A DNA stretch of 64,000 bases from Diphasiastrum complanatum (lineage: Eukaryota > Streptophyta > Lycopodiopsida > Lycopodiales > Lycopodiaceae), in assembly GCA_029204225.1 (NCBI GenBank), contig CM055096.1, forward strand, positions 1,057,001 through 1,121,000, written 5' to 3'. Position 1 is the first letter of the stretch. Each line of letters opens with the position of its first letter. Below the pieces are notes generated by a model. It was not told the origin of the DNA, ran no database searches, and worked only from the letters and a program-made list of their open reading frames with translations. The position numbers and the translations under genes were made by a program. Positions 21,434-31,429 of this stretch are shown one piece after another.

Positions 21434-23185
21434 AAGAGAGATCAAGGAGACAAGCAAGGTAATCTTACTCTTGATGAGGATGGTTTGGATGTGCAAGATG
21501 AAAATGATGATACTTTTGTGATGTCTTCATGTATGCTTGTTAATGATGGAGATCTAGATCCTTGGTGGATTGATAGTGGAGCAAGTTCACACATGACCTT
21601 TCACAAAGAGTACTTCACTTCTTTGTTGGCATATGGAGATGACAAGAGGGTGATCTACACGGCCAATGATGGTGAGTGTGCAATCAAAGGGATCGGCACA
21701 ATTCCTATTTCTCTCTCTACAAATAGGAATGTTCATTTGGAGGATATCTTGTTTATTCCATCTATTACCAAGAATTTGCTTAGTGTGAGTCAAATGCTAA
21801 GTAAGGGCCTCAAGGTGGAGTTTGATGGAGATTCTTGTTTGATCAAAAGGAAGGATGTCTTGATTGGAAAAGGTAAAAGACAAGGGAAGTTGTTCAAACT
21901 TGATGCTTGTGTTATTGCTAACCAAGTTGGATGTGTTGCAAGGGAGCAAATTTCTATTCAAGAGGTTTGGCACAAAAGGATGGGACACCTCAACTTCAAG
22001 TCATTGGAGGTAATGGCAAGGAAGAAGGTTGTGATTGGTCTTCCAAGTTCCTTAAGTAATGACAAGCATGTTTGTGAGTCTTGTGCTTTGTCTAAGTCAC
22101 ATAGACTACCTTATACTAGATCTACAAAGCCTTTTCAACTTGTACATTTGGATATCCATGGATTTACTACAATTAGCAATAGTGGAGCTAAGATGTATGT
22201 AACATTCATTGATTATTTTAGTAGATTTTGTTGGATCTATCTACTAAAGAGCAAGGATGAAGTGTATGATGTCTTTGTCAAGTTCAAGAATGCAAGGGAG
22301 AACCAATTTTCCACAAAGATCAAGTGCTTGAGAGGTGACAATGGTGGTGAGTACATATCTAACAAGTTCAAGGCCTTTTGTGATGAGCATGGGATCAAGA
22401 GGGAGTATACAACATCAAGGACCCCACAACAAAATGGAGTGGCTGAAAGGAAGAATAGAACTTTATGTGAAAGTGCTAAAGCTATGAGGTTAAGTGCTAA
22501 TCTTGACAAACCATTTTGGGATCAAGCTTTGTTGTGTGCCAATTTCTTGTGCAATAGGTGGCCGAGTGCTATTTTGGATGGAAGGACACCTTTTGAGATG
22601 CTATTCAAGAGGAGGCCAAGTGTCAACTTTCTAAGAACCTTTGGATGCACATGCTATGTCAACATTACTCTTGATGATAGGACCAAGGAGGATCTATCTT
22701 CAAGAAGAGGTATTTTTGTTGGATATAGTGAGGTGAGTAAAGCCTACAAGGTTTACATTCCTTCTACTAACAAAGTGATTGTTGGTAGAGATGCCATTTT
22801 TTATGAGAGAAACATTCCAAAGGTGTCTTCAAGCATGATTGATGGTAAAGTAGATGGATCTAACATTCTTGATGTTGATGAGAAGGATCCTACTTTGGAT
22901 GGTGGTGATGATGGACCTTCATCAAGTCAAAAGCCAAGGAGAACATCAAGAGAAAGACAAGTACCTTCAAGGCTCACATATGATCAAAAGGGTAAGCAAG
23001 TAGTTTCTGAAAATTATGTTGCTTTTCTAACCTCTTTGGATGATCCTACAAGTTTAGATCAAGCAAGGAAAGAAGAGGAGTGGATCCAACCAATGGATCT
23101 TGAGTATCGATCTCTTATGAAGAGTGGAATATCTTTTGGAGGATCTTCTTGTGTACATGGAGCTATGCAAGTGGATGGATGTTAA
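21434..23185 (+). CDS. copia-2 protease and integrase (pol, 5' part)
   Basis: Same frame as gag. Protease active site DSGASSH (about 21571-21591) and the usual LLSVSQM C-terminal motif. Integrase zinc residues in WHKRMGHLNF and CESCALSK; catalytic Asp in LVHLDIHG, Asp in RGDNGGEY and Glu in NGVAERKNR, all intact. Then the FGCTCYVN and GIFVGYS copia integrase C-terminal region, and RLTYD before the expected reverse transcriptase. The match to copia pol stops at SLMKSG (about 23129), and the frame ends at TAA 23183. The block has no start codon of its own and depends on passage through TAG 21431. Protease and integrase look functional in sequence. Confidence 0.92.
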   Translation, partial: KRDQGDKQGNLTLDEDGLDVQDENDDTFVMSSCMLVNDGDLDPWWIDSGASSHMTFHKEYFTSLLAYGDDKRVIYTANDGECAIKGIGTIPISLSTNRNVHLEDILFIPSITKNLLSVSQMLSKGLKVEFDGDSCLIKRKDVLIGKGKRQGKLFKLDACVIANQVGCVAREQISIQEVWHKRMGHLNFKSLEVMARKKVVIGLPSSLSNDKHVCESCALSKSHRLPYTRSTKPFQLVHLDIHGFTTISNSGAKMYVTFIDYFSRFCWIYLLKSKDEVYDVFVKFKNARENQFSTKIKCLRGDNGGEYISNKFKAFCDEHGIKREYTTSRTPQQNGVAERKNRTLCESAKAMRLSANLDKPFWDQALLCANFLCNRWPSAILDGRTPFEMLFKRRPSVNFLRTFGCTCYVNITLDDRTKEDLSSRRGIFVGYSEVSKAYKVYIPSTNKVIVGRDAIFYERNIPKVSSSMIDGKVDGSNILDVDEKDPTLDGGDDGPSSSQKPRRTSRERQVPSRLTYDQKGKQVVSENYVAFLTSLDDPTSLDQARKEEEWIQPMDLEYRSLMKSGISFGGSSCVHGAMQVDGC

Positions 23186-24201
23186 CTTGCTGTAAAATCA
23201 AGTAATGGATCTAGAAAACAAAGTTTGTTCAATGACTTTGATGGTCAAGTTGAAGATCAAGAGGTTGATCTCAAAGCACTTCAACTAGTCGAAAGGGAAG
23301 GTGACAATTTGGAGCTAGTCAAGAGCATCAAAGGAGAGGTAATTGGCAAAGGTGTTATGGATCTGTTTTTACAGCATATTGAAGACTCAAGTAAGGTCAA
23401 AGGAGCAACAAGGAAGTGTTGTTCAATTTTACTTTACTTGTTCTATCTCATGTTTGAGCAATTTCATGTGGATGTGTGCAAATTGTCAAGATATGGTAAA
23501 ACTAGCTACATTGGTGAGCATTGTTTTGATGTTGGATTTGTACTAGCATTCTTGGCTGATTTTGCTGATGAAAATGAAGCTATTGGAGGTTCATTATGTC
23601 ACTCATCCATGGCTAAGTTCTCAAGTGTTGAGCTACTTGGTGCCAATACTTGGAGATTGTCAATTTTTGGTGAATTCATGGTCATTTTCTTGTGTCAAGT
23701 AGATCTTGAAGATGGACTAGTGCAAACTACTTGGTTTATAAAGTCATGTGGTGCTGGATTTGCATCATCTATGTACTCACCTACTCATGGATTTCCAAGT
23801 TTTGATGGCATCTTATGGCAAGATGAAGATGGAGGCTCATTCATGGAGTATCATGGTGGATACAAGGCAACAAAGGACAAAGGAGGAGAAGACATGCAAA
23901 CAAAAGTTGATCACTCACATTTATTGTTTGTTTGCTATATTTTTCCAGAGAGTTCAGAGTTGGAAGCATGGTGGAATCATCTCACTTACATTCTATTTGA
24001 TTCTTCATGTTCTAGTCACATTTTTACATGTAAAATTGATGTAAGAAATAGTGAAGCATCCCAAGTGGACACTATTCTCTATATCAATTATGGTTGTTTC
24101 TATTTTGAGCATTACATGATCATTGAAAGGATATCTATTCTTAGGAAGAAGATCATTCTTATGATGGATCAAAGTTCTATTGGCAAAAACTATGCTAGGA
24201 G
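23130..24201 (+). other. Non-copia segment occupying the reverse transcriptase position of copia-2
   Basis: Between the end of integrase (SLMKSG) and RNase H (HWKLGKRVLRY, from 24202), copia pol normally has ~1.1-1.2 kb of reverse transcriptase. Here about 1.07 kb shows none of its blocks: no QLDVKTAFLNG-, YGLKQAPR- or YVDD-like sequence in any frame. One frame, in register with gag and integrase, is open from 23186 to the TAG at 24212; its first ATG is at 23357 (285 residues). The product is rich in Asp, Phe and Ser, has several Cys, and resembles no family I recognise. A second diverged copy at 25431-26103 has a broken frame, which argues against strong protein constraint. Confidence 0.8.
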
Positions 24202-24786
24202 CATTGGAAGCTAGGAAAGCGAGTTTTGAGGTACATCATTGGAACTCGAGATTTTGGCATATTGTATGAGGGATCATCACCTAATCTTTTTGGATTTTCA
24301 GATTCGGACTATGCTGGAGATGTAATGGATAGGAGATCCATTAGTTCTTATTGTATTTTCATAGGTGATGGAGCTATATCATGGATGTCAAAGAAACAAG
24401 CCACTATCTCATTGTCATCTAGTGAGGCCGAGTACAAAGCTCTTACACATTGCACAAAGGAGATGGTATGGATCAAAAGGATGATCAAGGATCTTCACTT
24501 GCTGGATTTTTTAGAGAGCCCAATCATCTTTTGTGACAATCAATCAGCCCAAAGAATGGCATCCAATCCTATCTTTCATGCTAGGAGCAAGCATATTGAG
24601 ATACAATATCATTTTGTGAGGGAGCGAGTCATTGCAAAGGAGGTGGAGCTTCAACATGTGTCTTCAAGGGAATGTGTAGCTGATATCTTCACCAAAGAAT
24701 TGGGAAAAGACTTGTTCATGAAGCATAGGACTTCACTTAGAGTATTATCAAAGTCTATGCTAAAAGTAGTTGAAGAGGGAGTGTGA
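24202..24786 (+). CDS. copia-2 RNase H domain
   Basis: An open frame with copia RNase H blocks: HWKLGKRVLRYIIGT, FSDSDYAGD, SLSSSEAEYKAL, FCDNQSAQ, HIEIQYHFVRERV and ADIFTKELGKD. The Asp and Glu metal-binding residues are present. It ends at TGA (24784-24786) inside the start of the 3' LTR. It is in a different frame from the preceding segment and lacks its own ATG at the start, so it is not obviously translated here. It is joined to the unrelated segment at 24201. Confidence 0.9.
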   Translation, partial: HWKLGKRVLRYIIGTRDFGILYEGSSPNLFGFSDSDYAGDVMDRRSISSYCIFIGDGAISWMSKKQATISLSSSEAEYKALTHCTKEMVWIKRMIKDLHLLDFLESPIIFCDNQSAQRMASNPIFHARSKHIEIQYHFVRERVIAKEVELQHVSSRECVADIFTKELGKDLFMKHRTSLRVLSKSMLKVVEEGV

Positions 24787-25429
24787 AAGATTCAACTAGT
24801 TTCATCACATTTTGCAATATTTTCATATTTGGCATATTGAGGCCAAAACTTGTTTTAGACTTAGAGGTTGACTTTTCAAAGTTCATTAGTCTAAATTGCA
24901 TTTGAATAAACACTTTTTGAAAGTGTGGGAAAGATAGAATGCGAGTTTGGGTAGATTCAATTTGAATAAGTTGGGTACGGTGAATCTAGACCCAAAATTG
25001 GTAGGGTTATCATTTTGGTGGAAAAGCCAAGTGGCCAAATAGGGTTTGGACCTGCTATAAAAGGATGTAACTCATGGAGAGAGTCATCTTCTCTCTTCTC
25101 TATCTCATTTCATGCTTATACATGGTTCTCTTGGGTTCTACTATCCATTGGTGCACTATCTTGGTGATTGCTTGCAATTCTATGTGTAGAATGACCTATA
25201 TTTGTTATTTTTGGATCCACACGTGTGAAATACAGTAGCTTGCTGGTTTTGTACGGACAAAAATAGTACATAATCATTTCATTCAAGTTTGATCAAGTTC
25301 TATTAGTGTTTGCATCTCAAATTGTGTAGATGCTGATTTTTCTACATTGGTGAAATTGGTAGTGTATTTCTCTTTCTAACCAAAGATCATTCAAGTAGAT
25401 TGGATCTTAAGGATCTGAAATCTTTCACA
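24782..25429 (+). mobile_element. copia-2 LTR (648 bp)
   Basis: The purine tract GAAGAGGGAG precedes TGTGAAAGATTC. The LTR ends ATCTTTCACA at 25429, with TGTGAAAG/CTTTCACA terminal inverted repeats. A clear TATA box, TATAAAAGG (25056-25064), marks the U3/R promoter. It is almost identical to the solo LTR at 27124-27773 and clearly more different from the partial LTR at 19862-20057. Confidence 0.93.
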
Positions 25430-25430
25430 C

Positions 25431-26268
25431 TATGCAAGTGGATGGATGTTATCTTGCTGTAAAGTCAAGTAATGGATCTATAAAACAAAGTTTGTCCAAT
25501 ACCTTTGATGGTCAAGTTGATGATCAAGAGGTTGATCTCAAAGGGCTTCAACTAGTCAAAAGGGAAGATGGCAATTTGGAGCTAGTCAAGGGCATCAAAG
25601 GAGAGTCAATTGGCAAAGATGTTATGGATCTGTTTTTGTAGGTTATTGAATACTCAAGTTAGTTCAAAGGAGAATCAAGGAAGTGTTGTTCAAATTTACT
25701 TTACTTGTTCTATCTCATGTTTGAGCATTTTCATGTGGATGTGTGCAAATTGTCAAGATATGGTCAAACTAGCTACATTGGTTAGCATCATTTTGATGTT
25801 GGATTTGTACTAGCAATCTTGGTTGGTTTTGCCGATGGAAATAAAGCTATTTGAGGTTCAATATGTCACTCATTCATGATCAAGTCATCAAGGTATGATG
25901 ATATCTTATGGCAAGATGGAGATGGAGGCTCATTCATGGAGTGTCATGGTGGATACATGGCAACAAGGGACAAAGGAGGAGGAAACATGCAAAAAAAAAG
26001 TTGATCACTCACATTTATTGTTTGTTGTTGTATTTTTCCAGAGAGTTCAAAGTTAATAGGATGGAGGAGTCATCTCATTTACATTCTATGTGATTCTTCA
26101 TGTCATATTGAAATGATATTGCAACATTTTGTGAGGGAGCAAGTCATTGCAAAGGAGGTGGAGCTTCAACATGTGTCTCAAGGGAATGTGTAGCTGATAT
26201 CTTCACCAAAGCATTGGGAAAGGACTTGTTCATGAAGCATAGGACATCACTTAGAGTGTTATCGAAAT
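25431..26268 (+). pseudogene. Second, deleted copy of the copia-2 RT-replacement segment plus RNase H end
   Basis: Starts one base after the LTR with TATGCAAGTGGATGG, matching 23164 onward. It follows the replacement segment with substitutions and indels to about 26103, then jumps to the end of RNase H (26105-26268 matching about 24591-24750, including GAGCTTCAACATGTGTCT). Gag, protease, integrase and most of RNase H are absent. The first 69 codons stay open (25432-25641), then stops appear. Confidence 0.88.
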
Positions 26269-26845
26269 GAACCACTATAACCTCATGGTCCACGATCCCA
26301 CCATTCACCACCCTTGCACAATCTCTGACTTCATGTTCATTTCCTCCACCACCACCATCAAGTACTAACAGTTCCAATTAACCTTCTCCCATTTTGACCT
26401 ACAACTGATGACGACTGCACTTTTGAGCAGAATGCCCTCCATGTTCAAATTCAAGCACCACTCTCCACTGCCTCTCACAATGCAACTTGATGACATCTCA
26501 TCCACTTCCATTGTTACACCATGCAAGGATCACTTATCTAACAAGCATGTTGATATTCTCCAACACTGGTACCAATGCATCCTACATGTTCCTACATCAG
26601 AACAATTGACCCTCTTAATCAAGAAATATTACGACATCAAGTCCAAAGGTGACTACATTTTACTTAGAAAGGTAGAGGACATCATCAAATTGGAACCGGC
26701 CAGTGTTAGGGCATACAATTGGACCAAGAGCAAATGGTTGGGCTACATCAATTTCATGCAAGCCTTGAACCAATTCTTGGATGATGCAACTAATTCTCTA
26801 TACCCTATTATTTTGAAAGCCTACTACAATTTCTTCTTCTTGCAA
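26269..26845 (+). other. Unrecognised open frame (168 codons, 26408-26914)
   Basis: ATG at 26408. The product is fairly hydrophilic, with a patterned central region (LTLLIKKYYDIKSKGDYILLRKVEDIIKLEP shape, here described only in part), then a hydrophobic tail where it runs into the neighbouring gypsy relic at 26846. Upstream frames 26280-26400 extend the similarity in composition. It might be another gypsy extra-ORF fragment. I do not recognise it. Confidence 0.3.
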
Positions 26846-27895
26846 CTATTTAATCCACTGTCTCATATCTTGATATCTTTTCTTTTCTGCTTTGAGATTC
26901 GGATACACCCCTGATGCAGTAGGTATATCTATATTTGGTGCAACTAGAACCTCCTTCTGTTTCTGAGCTCTAGTAACAACCATCAAAGGTATAGTTGGTT
27001 CAAATTGAACTACTGGCCTTTTCTTGATCGTAATTATATTCACTAGAGCAATAACCGGTGGTGGTTTGGGTCTTGTAGTTATAACAGTGTCCATAACCAC
27101 ATTCTCTACACAATGGTATAAACTGTGAAAGATTCAACTAGTTTCATCACATTTTGCAATATTTCCATATTTGGCATATTGAGGCCAAAACTTGTTTTAG
27201 ACTTAGAGGTTGACTTTTCAAAGTTCATTAGTCTAAATTTCATTTGAATAAACACTTTTTGAAAGTGTGGGAAAGATAGAATGCGAGTTTGAGTAGATTC
27301 AATTTGAATAAGTTGGGTACATTGAATCTAGACCCAAAATTGGTAGGGTTAGCATTTTGGTGGGAAAGCCAAGTGGCCAAATAGGGTTTGGACCTGTTAT
27401 AAAAGGATGTAACTCGTGGAGAGAGTTATCTTCTCTCTTCTCTATATCATTTCATGCTTATACATGGTTCTCTTGGGTTCTACTATCCATTGGTGCACTA
27501 TCTTGGTGATTGCTTGCAATTCTATGTGTAGAATGATCTATATTTGTTATTTTTGGATCCACACATGTGAAATACAGTAGCTTGCTGGTTTTATATGGAC
27601 AGCAACAGTACATAATCATTTCATTCAAGTTTGATCAAGTTCTATTAGTGTTTGCATCTCAAATTGTGTGTAGATGCTGATTTTTCTACATTGGTGAAAT
27701 TGGTAGTGTATTTCTCTTTCTAACCAAAGATCATTCAAGTAGATTGGATCTTAAGGATCTGAAATCTTTCACATAAACTTCCTTTGTTTGGACATTCAAC
27801 AACTCTATGGTTCTCTCCGCATGCAAAACATCCAAGTGGTGCTCTGGACCATTGTCTAACTGCTTGTTGTTGCGCAACAACATAGATAGCATACT
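26846..27895 (-). pseudogene. Gypsy gag-protease relic split by a solo LTR
   Basis: Minus-strand sequence right of the LTR (27895-27779) encodes a knuckle CFACGENHRVVEC. Left of the LTR (27118-26846) it continues with CRECGYGHCY and then VTRAQKQKEV and YQDMRQW. This is the same order as in the plus-strand fragment at 14428-15690 (CYGCSEGHRIAKC, CRECGYEHC, VTQAQKRKEV, YKKIRHW), so both belong to one gypsy family. A frame change occurs near 27060. Confidence 0.8.
27124..27773 (+). mobile_element. Solo LTR of the copia-2 family with 5-bp TSD
   Basis: A complete 650-bp LTR, TGTGAAAGATTC...ATCTTTCACA, with TATAAAAGG inside. It is flanked by TAAAC on both sides (27119-27123 and 27774-27778), the 5-bp target duplication made by integrase. 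There is no internal sequence, so it arose by LTR-LTR recombination after insertion into the gypsy gag relic. Confidence 0.96.
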
Positions 27896-28984
27896 GTTAA
27901 AAATTGTAAATCATATCTATCTTATGTTTGTTGATGTTTGGGGGGTCCTACCCGTGTAAATACTTTGTACATATCCAAGGTATGTGAATTGAGCACATAT
28001 CCTTGTAGAATAGGGTGAGTTTGGGTTAGGTAGATCAAGTTCCAATGACATGCATAAAGTATAGTTGGTCTAGTATGACATGCAATAATGTTGACAATGT
28101 CTAGATTGACATGCAAGTAGAATTTCACATGGAATTGGTCAAATATGACCTTGTAGAAACTCGAGCCATCATAAATGCATTGTGTCCTAAGTTTCCATTG
28201 TGACATGCAAGGCATGCAATTACTCTAATGGACACATGCATGTAGTTTTGTAGGTTCATAGTTGAAAATTTGACATTTGGAGAAAGTAGGTAGAAGTTAG
28301 ATGCAATCTGTGTATGCAAGCAGTTAGGTGTCAAGATAATAGTAGTTTGCACTTGAATAGCCGTAGGAAATGCATTGAATACAAGAAGTACCACAAATTT
28401 TGGCTCTCCTATTTATGTACATATCATTCTCACTCATTTCTAATGAAGAATCAAACATTTGTAATGTCATAATGTCAAATTTGGATTTCATTCTATGTTG
28501 CTTGAAATTTATTCTCTCTCTAATTTGGATTTTATGTCTTCTTCATACATGATCTTGCTTATGTACTTTTCCTATTTGTGAGAAATTGATGTAGCTTTGA
28601 TCTGTAGCATTCTAGATTGTGCTCTAGCCTCAGATCTATTGGTAGATTGCAGGATTGCTCTGCAGGTGATCTGTGCGCCACCACAAAGCATGGTAAAGAT
28701 CGTTCACACATTTCTTGTGGTTCCCCACACATGTGAATTTGCTGGAATTTTATCACATACTACTCTGAAGGGCCACTCTCATGATCATTGCTATAGTTCC
28801 ATTGCTCACTACCAGGATAATGTTCTGGTTCCATAAGATTTGCCAGAGGAGCACTCTGTCCCGTTGGAGCTGGCAGAGCTAGTTGTTCTGGAAAAGGCTC
28901 AATCTGAGCACACAACTTAGTCTCCAAATTTTATCACGCCACAGAACTGTATAATATTTTTTTTTTTTAATTATACACCTAATA
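27896..28984. other. No recognisable gene
   Basis: AT-rich sequence with repeated GACATGCAA words at 28045-28215. Possible remnants of a retroelement coding end at 28745-28920 are too weak to assign. Confidence 0.4.
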
Positions 28985-28987
28985 TTG

Positions 28988-29224
28988 GAATGGAGCGCGG
29001 AATTACGGCTGCTCAGAATCCTCTTTAACTTGTGCGCGTGGATCCGATATCGGAGCATGCGATATCGGACTGGAGCGCGGATGTACAACTGCTAAGAATT
29101 CTCTTTAGCTCGTGTGCTTGGATCCGATATCGGTATGGACATGCGATATCGGATTGGAGCGTAGATGTACGACTGCTCGGGTTTCTCTTCAGCTAGCGCG
29201 CTTGGATTCGATATTGGTACGAAT
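28988..29224. repeat. ~84-bp tandem repeat (about three units) with GATATC palindromes
   Basis: Units begin near 28988, 29070 and 29154 with TGGAGCG(C/T)(G/A)GA. They contain a variable GCTC...TCTCTT block and the 10-bp palindrome CCGATATCGG, followed by GCATGCGATATCGGA. The third unit is shorter and more degraded (GATTCGATATTGG). The array sits immediately upstream of a TATA-like box. Confidence 0.85.
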
Positions 29225-29290
29225 ATAAAAAAGAGAGAATATAAGAACTTTCAGAGGGAATATTCTAGATTCTCTACTTCGGCGCGGCGG
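29224..29290 (+). promoter_or_regulatory. Possible promoter downstream of the tandem array
   Basis: TATAAAAAA at 29224-29232 is followed by GAATATTCTAGATTC (29258-29272), which resembles a heat-shock element (alternating nGAAn/nTTCn), and a CTCCTCCTC pyrimidine patch. No clear ORF follows, so this may be an LTR U3 region of a decayed element. Confidence 0.3.
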
Positions 29291-29529
29291 CTACGCCTCC
29301 TCCTCTTTGCTTAGATTTCGAAACGAGTGATTGTTCAAATAGACAGATATCAGTAGTGTGAAAGGTATGAAGTCTCAAAGCTCTAAATGGCAGTACTAGA
29401 CACTATCTGGTGTGATTTGCAGTACCCCAAACAAACAAATGAGAGATTTCTTGGCACAATTCTCTGGCAAATGATACTTTCACAAAGACTAAAAAAAATA
29501 TTGTAAAACTTTTTCCACTCAACAGATTT

Positions 29530-30010
29530 TCAATCTGTTTGATGCTGCCCTGGCCTTTCCGATGCCTCTGGGACTATGTCTTCGTTCCCCACTAATAACT
29601 GTGAGCTCCAAAACCTGCAAAATACATCAAGAAGAATTTCTTCCAGCCGTTTTTGTCCCTCCAAGCTTTCACCTCCTATGAAGGACTTTCTCACTTCGTT
29701 GCGGAGCTTGTGACAAGCTGTATCCACTTATCAGGCACACATGACTATCGTAGCTCTGATACCATGTCAACAATCAGAAATGCAACATCAAGCATTCACC
29801 ATAAACAATCACCAAGTAGGGAGACGGAATAAGAACGCGCAATATCACTCTATCACACTAACTTCATACTGAATATAGAATGTACATATAGACCCTGAAC
29901 CCTGATAGAGAGAGAAAACCTATGAATAGACTAATAGACTAGTCTATGGCTAATGACAGCTGGTAACAGCTATCAACATTAACAATGAAGTTTATCATTG
30001 ATTTCTAACA
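29530..30010 (-). mobile_element. Short copia-type LTR (246 bp) with initiator-Met primer site
   Basis: On the minus strand the LTR runs TGTTAGAAATC...TTGACA (30010-29765) and is followed directly by TGGTATCAGAGCTA (29764-29751), the standard initiator-Met tRNA primer site. Internal sequence to the left has only a 65-codon frame (29727-29530) of unknown nature. No gag or pol is recognisable, so the element is truncated or non-autonomous. Confidence 0.8.
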
Positions 30011-30573
30011 AATACTTACTCTTTCTCTCTCTCCCTTTCTCTCTCACAAAAAGCATAAGAATTAGTGATTTCAATAACATTCAAATCCAATCAATTAGCA
30101 AATACAATAAAAGCATGAAAGATGGAGGAATAGAGATTGATAGCAAGGTCATTCACATATCCATTTCATAAGAAACCAATCCGCTTGTATTGAAATGAAG
30201 ATAGAAACATGATTTACAAACTCGAGTAGGCCCCTCTTTATAGTGGAGAGGAGGGCCTTGGCCTCAAAATCCTATTGGCCCATTTCTACCTCCCTAACTA
30301 TTCAAATTTAAAAAAGAGTGGGAACCCATTCAAAATTGGAGGGAACCAATTTGAGATTGAAATTTGGTGGAAATCCCAACTTTGTTCACTAACTTGACAT
30401 TTAGGCCTGCGACATTAAAAGTCCCGCAAAAAGGCCTAAAGTCCTTTTATTAACTTTCTTATTATCAAATCTCTATGTGATCATCAGGTGGGACTTACAC
30501 ACGCAAGGTGCCAAATCCCTCTCACTTATTATTTAGGGTTAGGGTGGCCTTGGGATCCGCAAACCCTCCAACA
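30011..30573 (-). mobile_element. Gypsy LTR fragment related to gypsy-B
   Basis: Shares with the LTR at 16320-17149 the CT-rich segment, an AGCATG(A/G)AAGA-type stretch, the TATA-containing TTTATAGTGGAGAGGAGGGCC block and CAATCCTATTGGC-like sequence. It ends CCCTCCAACA, so the minus-strand start is TGTTGGAGGG. Clearly diverged from the gypsy-B copy. Confidence 0.6.
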
Positions 30574-31429
30574 CCCATCCCTATATGCCATGTTATCAAA
30601 GTTTAATTTTCACTAAGAGTTGATTACAAAATGATCATACAAATGCAAGTATAAAAAGAGAAAACTATGATTAGCTTGTGAACTCCCAAAATCATGATTG
30701 CCACAATGAGCTCCTCAATGAGCAAGTACATCAAAATCATCATTGGGGTTGGCTGAGCAAGTGTGACTCATGTTTAGATGTCGTGTCAACAATAAATCTA
30801 CCTACTTATCTCTAATTTACCTAACTATTATGCCAACCAAGAGTTGGTAATTCACCACTGAATCTCCTTGATTTTAGGAGTTAGGTCCTAGATTGTAGGA
30901 ATCTTGACCAAATGACCTACCTAACACCTTCGGATTCAGATCTAACCTACCTAGGCCTATTTTTCACATGTGAAAATAGCCTTCACACATGTGGGATATA
31001 GTATGTACTGTCGTAAAACGTGGAGACAGGCAGCGGAAGCTTGAGCAAAGGCGTGTAGGAACGGAAACGCAACAGTTAGCAGCATAAATATTCAAGATGA
31101 ATCATTCATACAAATTTGTGCAAATGAACAATACAATAGTGAGACAAAAATTGCACTCTGACTAATATCAACAGCGAGTACAATGGCTTGAAGTGATAAC
31201 TTCAGCTTGTTGAGTGTGATAATGCTGGCTACAGAAGAACTCTGATTATAATGTTAAAAACACTTACATTGCTTGATTTAGCTATTAGTATATATGTACA
31301 AGTGTCTTTAAACAATATCTTACAAGCATTGCATGCTATTTACGCCAGTCTTTGTATATGTACAAAGTGGGTAATCGCCCTTGGGATATTTAGCGGTCCA
31401 GCTGTTTTTAGGGTTGATGATAAGTTGAC
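30574..31429. other. No recognisable gene
   Basis: Contains TTTTTCACATGTGAAAATAG near 30960, a short perfect hairpin arm pair. Nothing else is assignable. Confidence 0.4.

Noticed and set aside
23225-24214. A highly diverged reverse transcriptase
   Set aside because: None of the ordered RT blocks (QLD.., YG.KQAPR, Y.DD) appears in any frame, while copia-1 in the same window shows all of them clearly.
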